This document shows, in pieces, positions 1 through 6,345 of a stretch of DNA of 6,770 nucleotides. Both the position numbers and the translations under genes were made by a program. Each line of letters opens with the position of its first letter. Positions within the stretch are counted from its first letter, which is position 1. The stretch is taken from positions 1-6,770 of the forward strand of contig QIDJ01000262.1 of assembly GCA_003228395.1 (NCBI GenBank), written 5' to 3'. Under the pieces are notes generated by a model, which was given only the letters and a program-made list of their open reading frames with translations, had not been told where the DNA came from and made no database searches. This DNA comes from Flammeovirgaceae bacterium (GTDB lineage Bacteria; Bacteroidota; Bacteroidia; Cytophagales; Cyclobacteriaceae).

Positions 1-365
1 CGGATACAAATTATAAAAGCTATTTATACAAGGCTGTAAATAACCGGGGGTTAAACTTTATCAGGGATCGTAAAAAATTGGTTCAACTTGATCAGATTTC
101 TGAGAAGAAGCATGCTTCTTCATCCTCTGAGGTGGAAATTCAGGAACTGGAAAGGGCCATCGAACTGGCTATCCATTCCTTGCCGGATAAATGCAGAGAA
201 GTATTCGAGATGAGTCGATATGAAGGGTTAACGTATAAATCTATCGCGGAAAAAATGACTATTTCGGTGAAAACGGTAGAAGCACAGATGTCTAAAGCGC
301 TCCGGCTTATGCGCGAACATCTTGCAGAATTTTTGTCATTGATAATTTTGTTTTTAATTAACTGA
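1..365 (+). CDS. ECF RNA polymerase sigma factor, FecI-like (3' part; start lies outside the window)
   Basis: The reading frame is open from the left edge (first full codon at 3) and 120 residues are visible, so the gene is cut by the window; the TTG at 78 is an internal codon, not a start. The first ~25 visible residues (KSYLYKAVNNRGLNFIRDRK) look like the end of sigma region 2. Residues ~51-105 form region 4 with a helix-turn-helix: LPDKCREVFEMSRYEGLTY, then SIAEKMTISVKTVEAQMSKA, which would bind the -35 element. The protein ends in a short hydrophobic tail (FLSLIILFLIN), common in Bacteroidota ECF factors. A FecR anti-sigma gene follows after 48 bases, the classic partner order. The inferred role is to direct RNA polymerase to the receptor genes downstream when released by FecR. 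The class is nearly certain; the ligand and the exact ECF group are not determined. Confidence 0.93.
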   Translation, partial: DTNYKSYLYKAVNNRGLNFIRDRKKLVQLDQISEKKHASSSSEVEIQELERAIELAIHSLPDKCREVFEMSRYEGLTYKSIAEKMTISVKTVEAQMSKALRLMREHLAEFLSLIILFLIN

Positions 366-371
366 TATGAA

Positions 372-403
372 TAAGGGTAAATGATCAGTTATGTGTTTAT
401 ATA
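372..403 (+). promoter_or_regulatory. Putative ECF-type promoter upstream of the fecR-like gene (copy 1 of a shared bipartite motif)
   Basis: TAAGGGTAA at 372-380 is followed by 11 bases and then TGTGTT at 392-397 and an AT-rich tract (TATATAATA). The same two blocks at the same spacing occur at 4949-4974, before the lipoprotein gene. The layout resembles a -35/-10 pair of an ECF sigma factor, and the likely cognate sigma gene ends just upstream. If it is a promoter, transcription would begin only a few bases before the GTG at 414. The repetition is seen directly; the promoter role is inferred. Confidence 0.5.
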
Positions 404-413
404 ATAAAAGCGA

Positions 414-1436
414 GTGGATAATACATCAAACGATATTGTGCAGGAATTAATTGTAAAATACCTGGCTGGTGAAGCCGGTACGGATGATATCCGGATGATC
501 GAAAACTGGAGAAAGGAAAACCCGGGTAACAATAATCAATTCCTGGAATACAAAAAAATCTGGGACATTGCAGAAAAAAGGAGTCACCAACCCGGCAAAG
601 CCCTAACCGGTATCGACCTGGATCATGAATGGGAAATACTGAAAAACTGGATCGGTCATTCTGAAAATGGCAAGACCGTGCATATTCATCCGTCTCAAAA
701 GATCTCCTTTTTGCAGCAAAACTGGTTACGTGTAGCTGCGGCAGTAGCGCTTGTTGTGGTCTCGGTTATCGCGATAAATTATTTTTCACAGGGAACACAT
801 TATTATGCAGAAGAGCCCGGCCTTGAGGTCAACCTGCCTGACGGTTCGCAGGTAACCCTGAATGCTGATTCAAGGATCACACTTTCCAAATCCTTTAATG
901 AAAAAGGAAGGGTAGTATCGCTAAAAGGAGAAGCATTTTTTGAGGTCAGCCCTGATGCTGAAAAACCATTTACTGTTCGCCTCAGGAAATCTGAAGTTAC
1001 CGTATTGGGCACCGCATTCAATATTCGAGCGCTTAATGATGAAGAGCTGATTGAAGTGGTCGTGCATTCAGGTAAGGTCAGATTCTCCTCCCCAAACGGT
1101 AACTGGATACACCTGGTTGCCGGCCAGAAAGGGCTTTTCTCAAAAGATTCAGGTGGCTTTAATAAATTTGAGAACATGGATATTAATTATCTTTCGTGGA
1201 AAACCAGGGAGATCATTTTCCCGGATGACGAACTTCATTTCATCATCAGTACGCTTAACCGGATTTACGATGCACAGATCGTAATTGAATCACAGAGAGT
1301 AGAATTTTGCCGCGTTTCGGTCAGATTCAAGGACCAGTCCCTTGATTCCATTCTCCGTGTACTTGAATCTACGCTGGATATTACCATCGAAAAGCAGGGT
1401 GACAAAAAATATGTAATCACCGGGTCAGGATGCTGA
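414..1436 (+). CDS. FecR-type anti-sigma factor, single-pass inner-membrane protein
   Basis: A 340-residue protein with the normal Bacteroidota FecR layout. The cytoplasmic N-terminal part (~1-100, with IVKYLAGEAGTDD) would hold the sigma factor. A membrane segment lies at ~104-124 (WLRVAAAVALVVVSVIAINYF core). The periplasmic FecR domain at ~130-235 contains LPDGSQVTLNADSRI, GEAFFEVSPDAEKPF, VTVLGTAFNIRA and VHSGKVRF. A C-terminal domain at ~272-340 (LHFIISTLNRIYDAQIVIE to KKYVITG) resembles DUF4974. The start is a GTG; an in-frame TAA at 405-407 excludes anything earlier, and the next Met (residue 28) would cut into the sigma-binding region. No clear Shine-Dalgarno is present. The stop overlaps the receptor start by 7 bases, implying translational coupling. 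The inferred role is to keep the sigma factor inactive until the receptor's STN domain signals that ligand is bound. Confidence 0.93.
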   Translation: MDNTSNDIVQELIVKYLAGEAGTDDIRMIENWRKENPGNNNQFLEYKKIWDIAEKRSHQPGKALTGIDLDHEWEILKNWIGHSENGKTVHIHPSQKISFLQQNWLRVAAAVALVVVSVIAINYFSQGTHYYAEEPGLEVNLPDGSQVTLNADSRITLSKSFNEKGRVVSLKGEAFFEVSPDAEKPFTVRLRKSEVTVLGTAFNIRALNDEELIEVVVHSGKVRFSSPNGNWIHLVAGQKGLFSKDSGGFNKFENMDINYLSWKTREIIFPDDELHFIISTLNRIYDAQIVIESQRVEFCRVSVRFKDQSLDSILRVLESTLDITIEKQGDKKYVITGSGC

Positions 1437-4054
1437 TCCGTAAGATCATCTCACTTGCAGGTATGGCTGTATTGTTATTGATGCCTGTATTCAGCGCATT
1501 CAGTCAGGACACATTACCGGATATTTCCATTTCACTAAATGTCGCAGACAAACCGCTGAAAGAAGTCCTCAATCTGATTTCAGAAAAAAGCGGAATTGCC
1601 TTTTCATATAACACCAAAAAAATATCAGGAGACAAAAAAATTACCTACCAGGCTGAAAACGCACGCTTAAATAAAATACTTGATGACATTGGAAAAATAA
1701 CCGGTTATCAGTTTACCTACGTAGAGGAGCAGATCGTTATCAAACCCCGTAAACCCGGTAAATCAGCCATAGAAAAATCTTTTACAGTAAGCGGCCATAT
1801 TCTGGATAAAAAAAACGGCGAAGTACTCATCGGCGCTACGGTGTATATCGAAGAGCTGAAAACCGGAACAGCCAGTAATCCGTATGGTTTTTATTCACTT
1901 ACACTTCCGGAAGGGAGTTACACATTGACCTATTCCTTTATAGGATACCGGGAAGAAACTCAAACCATCCGGTTAACATCCGATATCCGTCTTGATATGG
2001 ATGTGGAGGAATCTGCACCGCTGCTGCCTGAAATAATCGTACAGGGCTCCAGGCCTAAGCCGGTGGAAGAAATCCAGCTTAGCAATATCAATCTCAAACC
2101 GAAAGAGATTACCGAATTTCCCTCCCTGATGGGTGAACTGGACGTGATTAAGTCGCTTCAGGCCATTCCGGGAATTAAACTGCAATCCGACGGATCAACA
2201 TATTTTTCAGTGCGTGGGGGCGACAAAGACCAGAATCTGATCCTGATTGATGAGGCGACTATCTACAACCCCAGTCACCTGCTTGGGTTTTTTTCTACCA
2301 TTGTGCCGGATGCGGTGAAGGACGTGGCAGTGTATAAAAGCGATATACCGGCTTCTCAGGGAGGCCGTCTTTCTTCATTGATCGATATCAAAACAAGCGA
2401 AGGAAACACAAAAAAATTACAGTTTTGGGGCAGCCTGGGACCTGTTGCCTCAAAACTGGTATTGGAAGGTCCCATCAAGAAGGATAAAAGCGCTTTTTTT
2501 ATTGCCGGAAGACGCTCCAATTTAAACTGGTTTTTTAATGCATTAAATGCCAAGGTGGATAAACTCTATTTTTACGACCTCGTGGGCAAAATGAACTTCA
2601 AATTGAACCGGCAAAACAGGCTGTATTTTTCGTTTTATACGGGTAGCGATATTTTTAATGACCAGAATCAGGGGATCAGCTGGACAAACTCAACCGGTAC
2701 CATTCGCTGGAACCATCTGTTTAGCGACCGGCTTTTTGCCAACACTACATTTTATGGCAGCAAATACGATTATTTCCTTTATACCGATATTGCATCAAAC
2801 GATAAATGGAGTTCACATATAGGAAATGTAAGCCTGAAAACTGATTTCACCTGGTTTGTCCGCCCTGACAACATGGTAACATTTGGCTTAGGACTAAGCG
2901 GGTACAATTTCAATCCGGGAAATTTTGAAAGAGGCGATGGTAAAATTGTTGCACCCGTTGTTTCAAGAAAAAATACGGAAGAACTGATTATTTACGCAAG
3001 TCAGGAAATCACATTGAATGACCACATTGGAATCAAATACGGACTTCGGATCGGAACATGGTCCAATGTTGGCGAAGCCTTTGAATTTGTATATGACAAA
3101 AATGGTTTCCCTGCCGATACAATGTTTTACAAAAACGGGGAAAACTATTATAATTTCTCGTATCTGGCGCCGCGTTTAACATTGAGCTATAATTTCAGCG
3201 AAAGAGCATCCCTTAAAGCCAATTACTCCAGAACCGTTCAGAACATTCATCTCATCACCAACTCCATAAGTCCGTTTACCACTCTCGATGTATGGCTTCC
3301 CAGCAGTACCAACGTCAGGCCGCAAACGGCAAATCAGTTTTCAGCAGGTTATTTTCTGTTCTCCCAGGTTACCGGAGTTTCATTGAGTGTGGAGGGTTTT
3401 TATAAAGACATGCGCCAGTTAATTTCGTACCGCGATCATGCACAAATGCTGCTGAACCCGTTGTTTGAAAATGAAATACTTTTTGGTAAAGGCAGGGCAT
3501 ATGGCCTGGAGCTTTTATTACGAAAAGAAGAAGGACGTGTACGTGGCTGGACGGGATATTCCTGGTCAAAATCGAAACGACAATTTGATGAAATAAATGA
3601 CGGAAACGCCTTCCGGTCTGTTTACGACAAGCCTCACGAATTCACATTTTTTGTTTCCTATGACCTGACACTTCGCACCAATATCGGGGTGAACTGGATC
3701 TACAACAGCGGGGCAGTATTCACCTCCCCAACCAGTTTCTATCTTTATGACGGCCAGGAAGTACCTGTTTATGCCAAAAAAAACAACGATCGTATGCCTG
3801 ATTACCACCATCTGGACCTTTCGGCAACCATTGTTCTTAATAAAAACCAGGAGAAATTCCGGCATGCTTTGGTTATAACGTTATATAATTTATATGGAAG
3901 AAAAAATGCCGTATTTATCAATTTTAATAAAACATTTGACCGGGAAGGAGAAATCAGAATTCCCGGAAACCTGCTGGATGTATCGCGAATAACGTCGCAA
4001 ACGTATTATTATGGCTTTATGCCATCCATTGCTTATCACTTTAAATTTTTATGA
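1430..4054 (+). CDS. TonB-dependent outer-membrane receptor/transducer with STN and carboxypeptidase-regulatory-like domains
   Basis: An 874-residue outer-membrane protein. Residues 1-26 are a signal peptide ending FSAFSQ. Residues ~31-105 form an STN (secretin/TonB short N-terminal) domain (LNVADKPLKEVLNLISEKSG to QIVIKP), the periplasmic module that signals to FecR. Residues ~117-193 are a carboxypeptidase-regulatory-like beta domain (VSGHILDKKNGEVLIGATVYI, then FIGYREE). A possible TonB box is EIIVQGS at ~201. The plug spans ~225-325 (LDVIKSLQAIPGIK, FSVRGGDKDQNLILID, ASQGGRLSSLIDI). The rest is a 22-strand-type barrel rich in aromatic strands, ending YHFKFL. It probably imports a ligand using TonB/ExbBD energy and reports its presence to the FecR/sigma pair. 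The next gene begins inside its stop codon (ATGA). The substrate is not readable; the partner is DUF4249 rather than SusD, which argues against assuming a glycan. Confidence 0.95.
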   Translation: MLIRKIISLAGMAVLLLMPVFSAFSQDTLPDISISLNVADKPLKEVLNLISEKSGIAFSYNTKKISGDKKITYQAENARLNKILDDIGKITGYQFTYVEEQIVIKPRKPGKSAIEKSFTVSGHILDKKNGEVLIGATVYIEELKTGTASNPYGFYSLTLPEGSYTLTYSFIGYREETQTIRLTSDIRLDMDVEESAPLLPEIIVQGSRPKPVEEIQLSNINLKPKEITEFPSLMGELDVIKSLQAIPGIKLQSDGSTYFSVRGGDKDQNLILIDEATIYNPSHLLGFFSTIVPDAVKDVAVYKSDIPASQGGRLSSLIDIKTSEGNTKKLQFWGSLGPVASKLVLEGPIKKDKSAFFIAGRRSNLNWFFNALNAKVDKLYFYDLVGKMNFKLNRQNRLYFSFYTGSDIFNDQNQGISWTNSTGTIRWNHLFSDRLFANTTFYGSKYDYFLYTDIASNDKWSSHIGNVSLKTDFTWFVRPDNMVTFGLGLSGYNFNPGNFERGDGKIVAPVVSRKNTEELIIYASQEITLNDHIGIKYGLRIGTWSNVGEAFEFVYDKNGFPADTMFYKNGENYYNFSYLAPRLTLSYNFSERASLKANYSRTVQNIHLITNSISPFTTLDVWLPSSTNVRPQTANQFSAGYFLFSQVTGVSLSVEGFYKDMRQLISYRDHAQMLLNPLFENEILFGKGRAYGLELLLRKEEGRVRGWTGYSWSKSKRQFDEINDGNAFRSVYDKPHEFTFFVSYDLTLRTNIGVNWIYNSGAVFTSPTSFYLYDGQEVPVYAKKNNDRMPDYHHLDLSATIVLNKNQEKFRHALVITLYNLYGRKNAVFINFNKTFDREGEIRIPGNLLDVSRITSQTYYYGFMPSIAYHFKFL

Positions 4055-4866
4055 AATTTATTAAAACCATACCATACGTTGCACTTCTTCTCGCAGGTTT
4101 GATATCCTGCCAGGAGCAGATTGACTGGAAGCTGGACGCCGAAACAACAGATTTGCTTGTTGTGGATGGAACAATTACAAATGAGCGTACAAATCATCTT
4201 ATAAAACTTTCACGCACCAATCCGAATTCCAATGAAACATTCAAGCCCGCCTTTGGAGCTACCGTATTGATTTCTGATGGTAAAAATGTGATCACACTCA
4301 TTGAATTTCCCACAAGATCCGGACATTATTATACACCTTCAGTCCGTGCTGTCTTTGGCAAAATCTATACGCTTGTAATTTTTCATAATGGCCAACAATA
4401 CGCCGGACAGGATAGCGCGCAACCTGTTGAATCCCTTTCTGAATTTAGCTACCGGCGTGCGGCTGATTCGCTTTATACCCTTAATTTTCAGGAAGGGATT
4501 GAACCCTCCATGACTAAATACTTTATGACCTGGGCCAACACAGAGTACTGTATGAAAAGTAACGATATTTGTTTCGCAAAACTGGTTTATTATGACTTGA
4601 AGTATATCGACGTTAACGAGGCTTTCAAGCCACAGAAAGAACTTATATTGTTTCCTGAAAACACCGTGATTGTGCGAAAAAAATATTCGTTTAGCGATGC
4701 ATACCGGGCTTTTCTCAGGTCTGTACTATCTGAAACAGAGTGGCGGGGTGGTCAGTTTGATGTACAACGCGGCAATACATTGACCAATATGAGCGAAGGC
4801 GCTATTGGATTCTTTGCCGTGTCGATGGTGGTATCCGACACTACCCTGATAACACCCATTCCTTAG
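4051..4866 (+). CDS. DUF4249-family outer-membrane lipoprotein, partner of the TonB-dependent receptor
   Basis: A 271-residue lipoprotein. The signal peptide is MKFIKTIPYVALLLAGLISC, with lipobox LISC and lipidated Cys20. The start of the mature part (TTDLLVVDGTITNERTNHLI, then GATVLISDGKN at ~69-79 and GHYYTPSVRAVFGKIYTLVI at ~91-110) is the beta-rich opening typical of DUF4249. The end (FLRSVLSETEWRGGQFDVQR to EGAIGFFAVS) also fits the family. Two cysteines, C167 and C174, could pair after export. Its length is towards the short end for the family. DUF4249 genes commonly sit directly after TonB-dependent receptors in Bacteroidota, and their biochemical role is not established; a surface-exposed ligand-capture or lid role like SusD is inference. 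The start codon overlaps the receptor stop (ATGA), with no Shine-Dalgarno, so translation is probably coupled. Confidence 0.87.
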   Translation: MKFIKTIPYVALLLAGLISCQEQIDWKLDAETTDLLVVDGTITNERTNHLIKLSRTNPNSNETFKPAFGATVLISDGKNVITLIEFPTRSGHYYTPSVRAVFGKIYTLVIFHNGQQYAGQDSAQPVESLSEFSYRRAADSLYTLNFQEGIEPSMTKYFMTWANTEYCMKSNDICFAKLVYYDLKYIDVNEAFKPQKELILFPENTVIVRKKYSFSDAYRAFLRSVLSETEWRGGQFDVQRGNTLTNMSEGAIGFFAVSMVVSDTTLITPIP

Positions 4867-4948
4867 ATACCATGGTTCATAATACCGGTTTACCAGGAAC
4901 TGCCGTATCATGCAAAAGAAGCACATAGTTAAATATTTATTTTTCAAG

Positions 4949-4980
4949 TAAGGGTAACCTTTCGCTCGTGTGTTATATAT
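4949..4980 (+). promoter_or_regulatory. Putative ECF-type promoter upstream of the unrecognised lipoprotein gene (copy 2 of the shared motif)
   Basis: TAAGGGTAA at 4949-4957, 11 bases, TGTGTT at 4969-4974, then ATATAT. This matches the 372-397 copy in both blocks and in spacing. Transcription starting shortly after 4980 would give a leader of roughly 75 bases before the ATG at 5062. It would also rule out the upstream ATG at 4981, which abuts the -10-like block. The rest of the 195-base gap (4867-5061) shows only short palindromes and no gene. Confidence 0.5.
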
Positions 4981-5050
4981 ATGGAAGGTAACTTCCGGGT
5001 ACCCCAAATTAAGAATCAAATGAATACTAAAACAGAAATTAGAAACCAAA

Positions 5051-5057
5051 AGAAGGA
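5051..5057 (+). promoter_or_regulatory. Ribosome binding site deciding the lipoprotein start
   Basis: AGAAGGA sits 4 bases before the ATG at 5062. It is the clearest Shine-Dalgarno-like sequence in the window, and it selects 5062 over the in-frame ATGs at 4981 and 5020, neither of which has a comparable site. The resulting N-terminus is a clean lipoprotein signal peptide. Confidence 0.65.
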
Positions 5058-5061
5058 AACC

Positions 5062-6183
5062 ATGAAAATGACTAAATTAAATTCACTTGTAATCTTACTG
5101 TTGGCTACAGTTATGATTTTTACCGGATGTGAACCAAACGGCGATCCGGCACCGGCGCAGGAAAGCATCCTGCCGGAATCTTTCAGTGTGAGCATTCCGG
5201 ATGCGATCAGCAGCAAAATTACATCCAGTGCAAGATATGCTGCTCGCACCAAAGGAGATACGCTGCAGGGTAATGATATTTACGAACACCTCGGCACGTT
5301 TATCGCTATCGGCGAAGAAGCATCAGAAATTGTTGAAGAAATCATTTTTGCCATCCGTATTTATAATATTGACAGGCCTATGGTACTTTCATATGAAGGT
5401 GATGAAGATGGCCGGACAAAAAACCTGGTGGTTGTTGAAAATTCAGAATATGATGGTGTAACCTGGGAATACGAGTTGACCGTGACCGATGCAGATTCCG
5501 AAGGCAATGACGACGGCGGAAAAGCACTGCAGATATTCTGGAACAGAACACCTGTGAAAGGAATCGCCATATTAAAGCCTTATAATATCAACAGAAAAGA
5601 TGACTTTGATGCGGCTGAAGCCATCTTCAGGATCGATTACAGTGAAGCTGGCGAATTTGGCTATGACGCACACATGATTGTCAGTATTGCTGAACTTCCT
5701 CTGGCAGATCCGCTTGAAGATCCTTATTCCATCAGCGCCCTGAAAATGTTTGTAGGTAAGGATGGCGATGTGATAGATGTATATGGCAACTCTGATCACC
5801 CCAATGCACTGTTCTTCGCCGGTAATGTTGGTTTCAACTGGGCATTCGTAGCTTCCGGAGATGAAGTTAAAAACATCGGTGTTGCGGAAGTGGGTCTTCC
5901 TCCAAGCAACCTGGATGAATCGGACCGCGATGTTTTACTGGACTTCTACTCCATTAAAAATGTTTTCACCCGCGAAATCAACGAAGTATGGCCGGGCCTT
6001 GATCCTGCCATTCTGGACGCCTACCTGATGAACACAGAAGGCCCCGGTTATTTTGATTCGGAAGGTTTTATTGCCGGCGGAATTTCACCGGGAGCAGCAT
6101 GGGATGTGCTTACTGCAAGACTTCAGTCGTTAAGTCCTTACAATCCGAAAGATATCGGAAATTTAAAGGTGTTGTTTAAGTAG
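5062..6183 (+). CDS. Unrecognised outer-membrane or surface lipoprotein, possibly co-regulated with the receptor
   Basis: I do not recognise this family. From the ATG at 5062 the protein has 373 residues. The signal peptide (MKMTKLNSLVILLLATVMIF) leads to the lipobox FTGC with lipidated Cys23, the only cysteine. A short Pro/Gly/acid linker (EPNGDPAPAQ) follows, and then what looks like one soluble, mostly beta domain. The mature part is acidic, with clusters at ~112-118 and ~142-152 (TDADSEGNDDGG). Distinct stretches are GNDIYEHLGTFIAIGEEASE (~70-89), GKALQIFWNRTPVKGIAILK (~153-172), FNWAFVASGDEVKNIGVAEV (~258-277) and VLLDFYSIKNVFTREINEVW (~291-310). A longer in-frame version from 4981 adds 27 polar residues ahead of the signal peptide and is unlikely. 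The gene follows the receptor/DUF4249 unit, is preceded by a copy of the motif found before fecR, and ends at a strong terminator. A role in ligand capture or as a surface effector of the same system is inference. Confidence 0.85.
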   Translation: MKMTKLNSLVILLLATVMIFTGCEPNGDPAPAQESILPESFSVSIPDAISSKITSSARYAARTKGDTLQGNDIYEHLGTFIAIGEEASEIVEEIIFAIRIYNIDRPMVLSYEGDEDGRTKNLVVVENSEYDGVTWEYELTVTDADSEGNDDGGKALQIFWNRTPVKGIAILKPYNINRKDDFDAAEAIFRIDYSEAGEFGYDAHMIVSIAELPLADPLEDPYSISALKMFVGKDGDVIDVYGNSDHPNALFFAGNVGFNWAFVASGDEVKNIGVAEVGLPPSNLDESDRDVLLDFYSIKNVFTREINEVWPGLDPAILDAYLMNTEGPGYFDSEGFIAGGISPGAAWDVLTARLQSLSPYNPKDIGNLKVLFK

Positions 6184-6209
6184 TAGGTTGCGTTTAAGCT
6201 GGTTAGTTG

Positions 6210-6244
6210 AACCCGGCAGGCGATTATGTCTGCCGGGTTTTTTT
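6210..6244 (+). terminator. Rho-independent terminator after the lipoprotein gene
   Basis: A perfect 10-base-pair stem, AACCCGGCAG (6210-6219) with CTGCCGGGTT (6230-6239), encloses a 10-base loop and runs into seven T residues (6238-6244). It begins 26 bases after the lipoprotein stop and ends the + strand cluster. There is no matching T tract for the opposite strand, so it probably works in one direction only. Confidence 0.93.
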
Positions 6245-6269
6245 ATGTTGAATGCACGACTGGCGTTAG

Positions 6270-6326
6270 CGTCCACACAAAATTACTTGCGCAAGCCTGC
6301 CTGGCCTTCCCGGAACTTCAGGAGGC
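6270..6326 (-). terminator. Weak hairpin region that might end the minus-strand gene
   Basis: On the - strand, starting 20 bases after the stop at 6346, CCTG/CAGG and GCCT/AGGC arms (6295-6303 with 6319-6326) can pair with a single bulged base around a 15-base loop. Next comes the 10-base palindrome CTTGCGCAAG (6286-6295), then TAATTTT. The T-rich run is short and separated from the main stem, so this is at best a weak terminator. Confidence 0.2.
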
Positions 6327-6345
6327 GGGCCCGTCCGATTGTGCC

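Noticed and set aside
78..365. A 95-residue gene starting at the TTG at 78
   Set aside because: The frame is open to the left edge and the upstream residues match sigma region 2, so this is the interior of a larger gene.
803..1177. 124-residue open frame on the minus strand
   Set aside because: It lies wholly antisense to the conserved FecR domain, and its sequence is low in recognisable motifs; a shadow frame.
3566..3865. 99-residue open frame on the minus strand within the receptor gene
   Set aside because: Antisense to well-conserved barrel coding sequence, with no recognisable domain and no ribosome binding site noted.
4869..4876. Palindrome ACCATGGT just after the DUF4249 stop
   Set aside because: An isolated 8-base palindrome with no second copy or associated signal; expected by chance.
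4930..4944. AT-only palindrome TAAATATTTA followed by T5, as a terminator after the DUF4249 gene
   Set aside because: The stem has no GC pairs and almost no loop; it is unlikely to stop transcription. Read-through to the lipoprotein gene remains possible.
5263..5290. A third promoter-like copy around AGGGTAATGATATTTAC inside the lipoprotein gene
   Set aside because: Only the first block partly matches; the TGTGTT block at the right spacing is missing and the site is within coding sequence.
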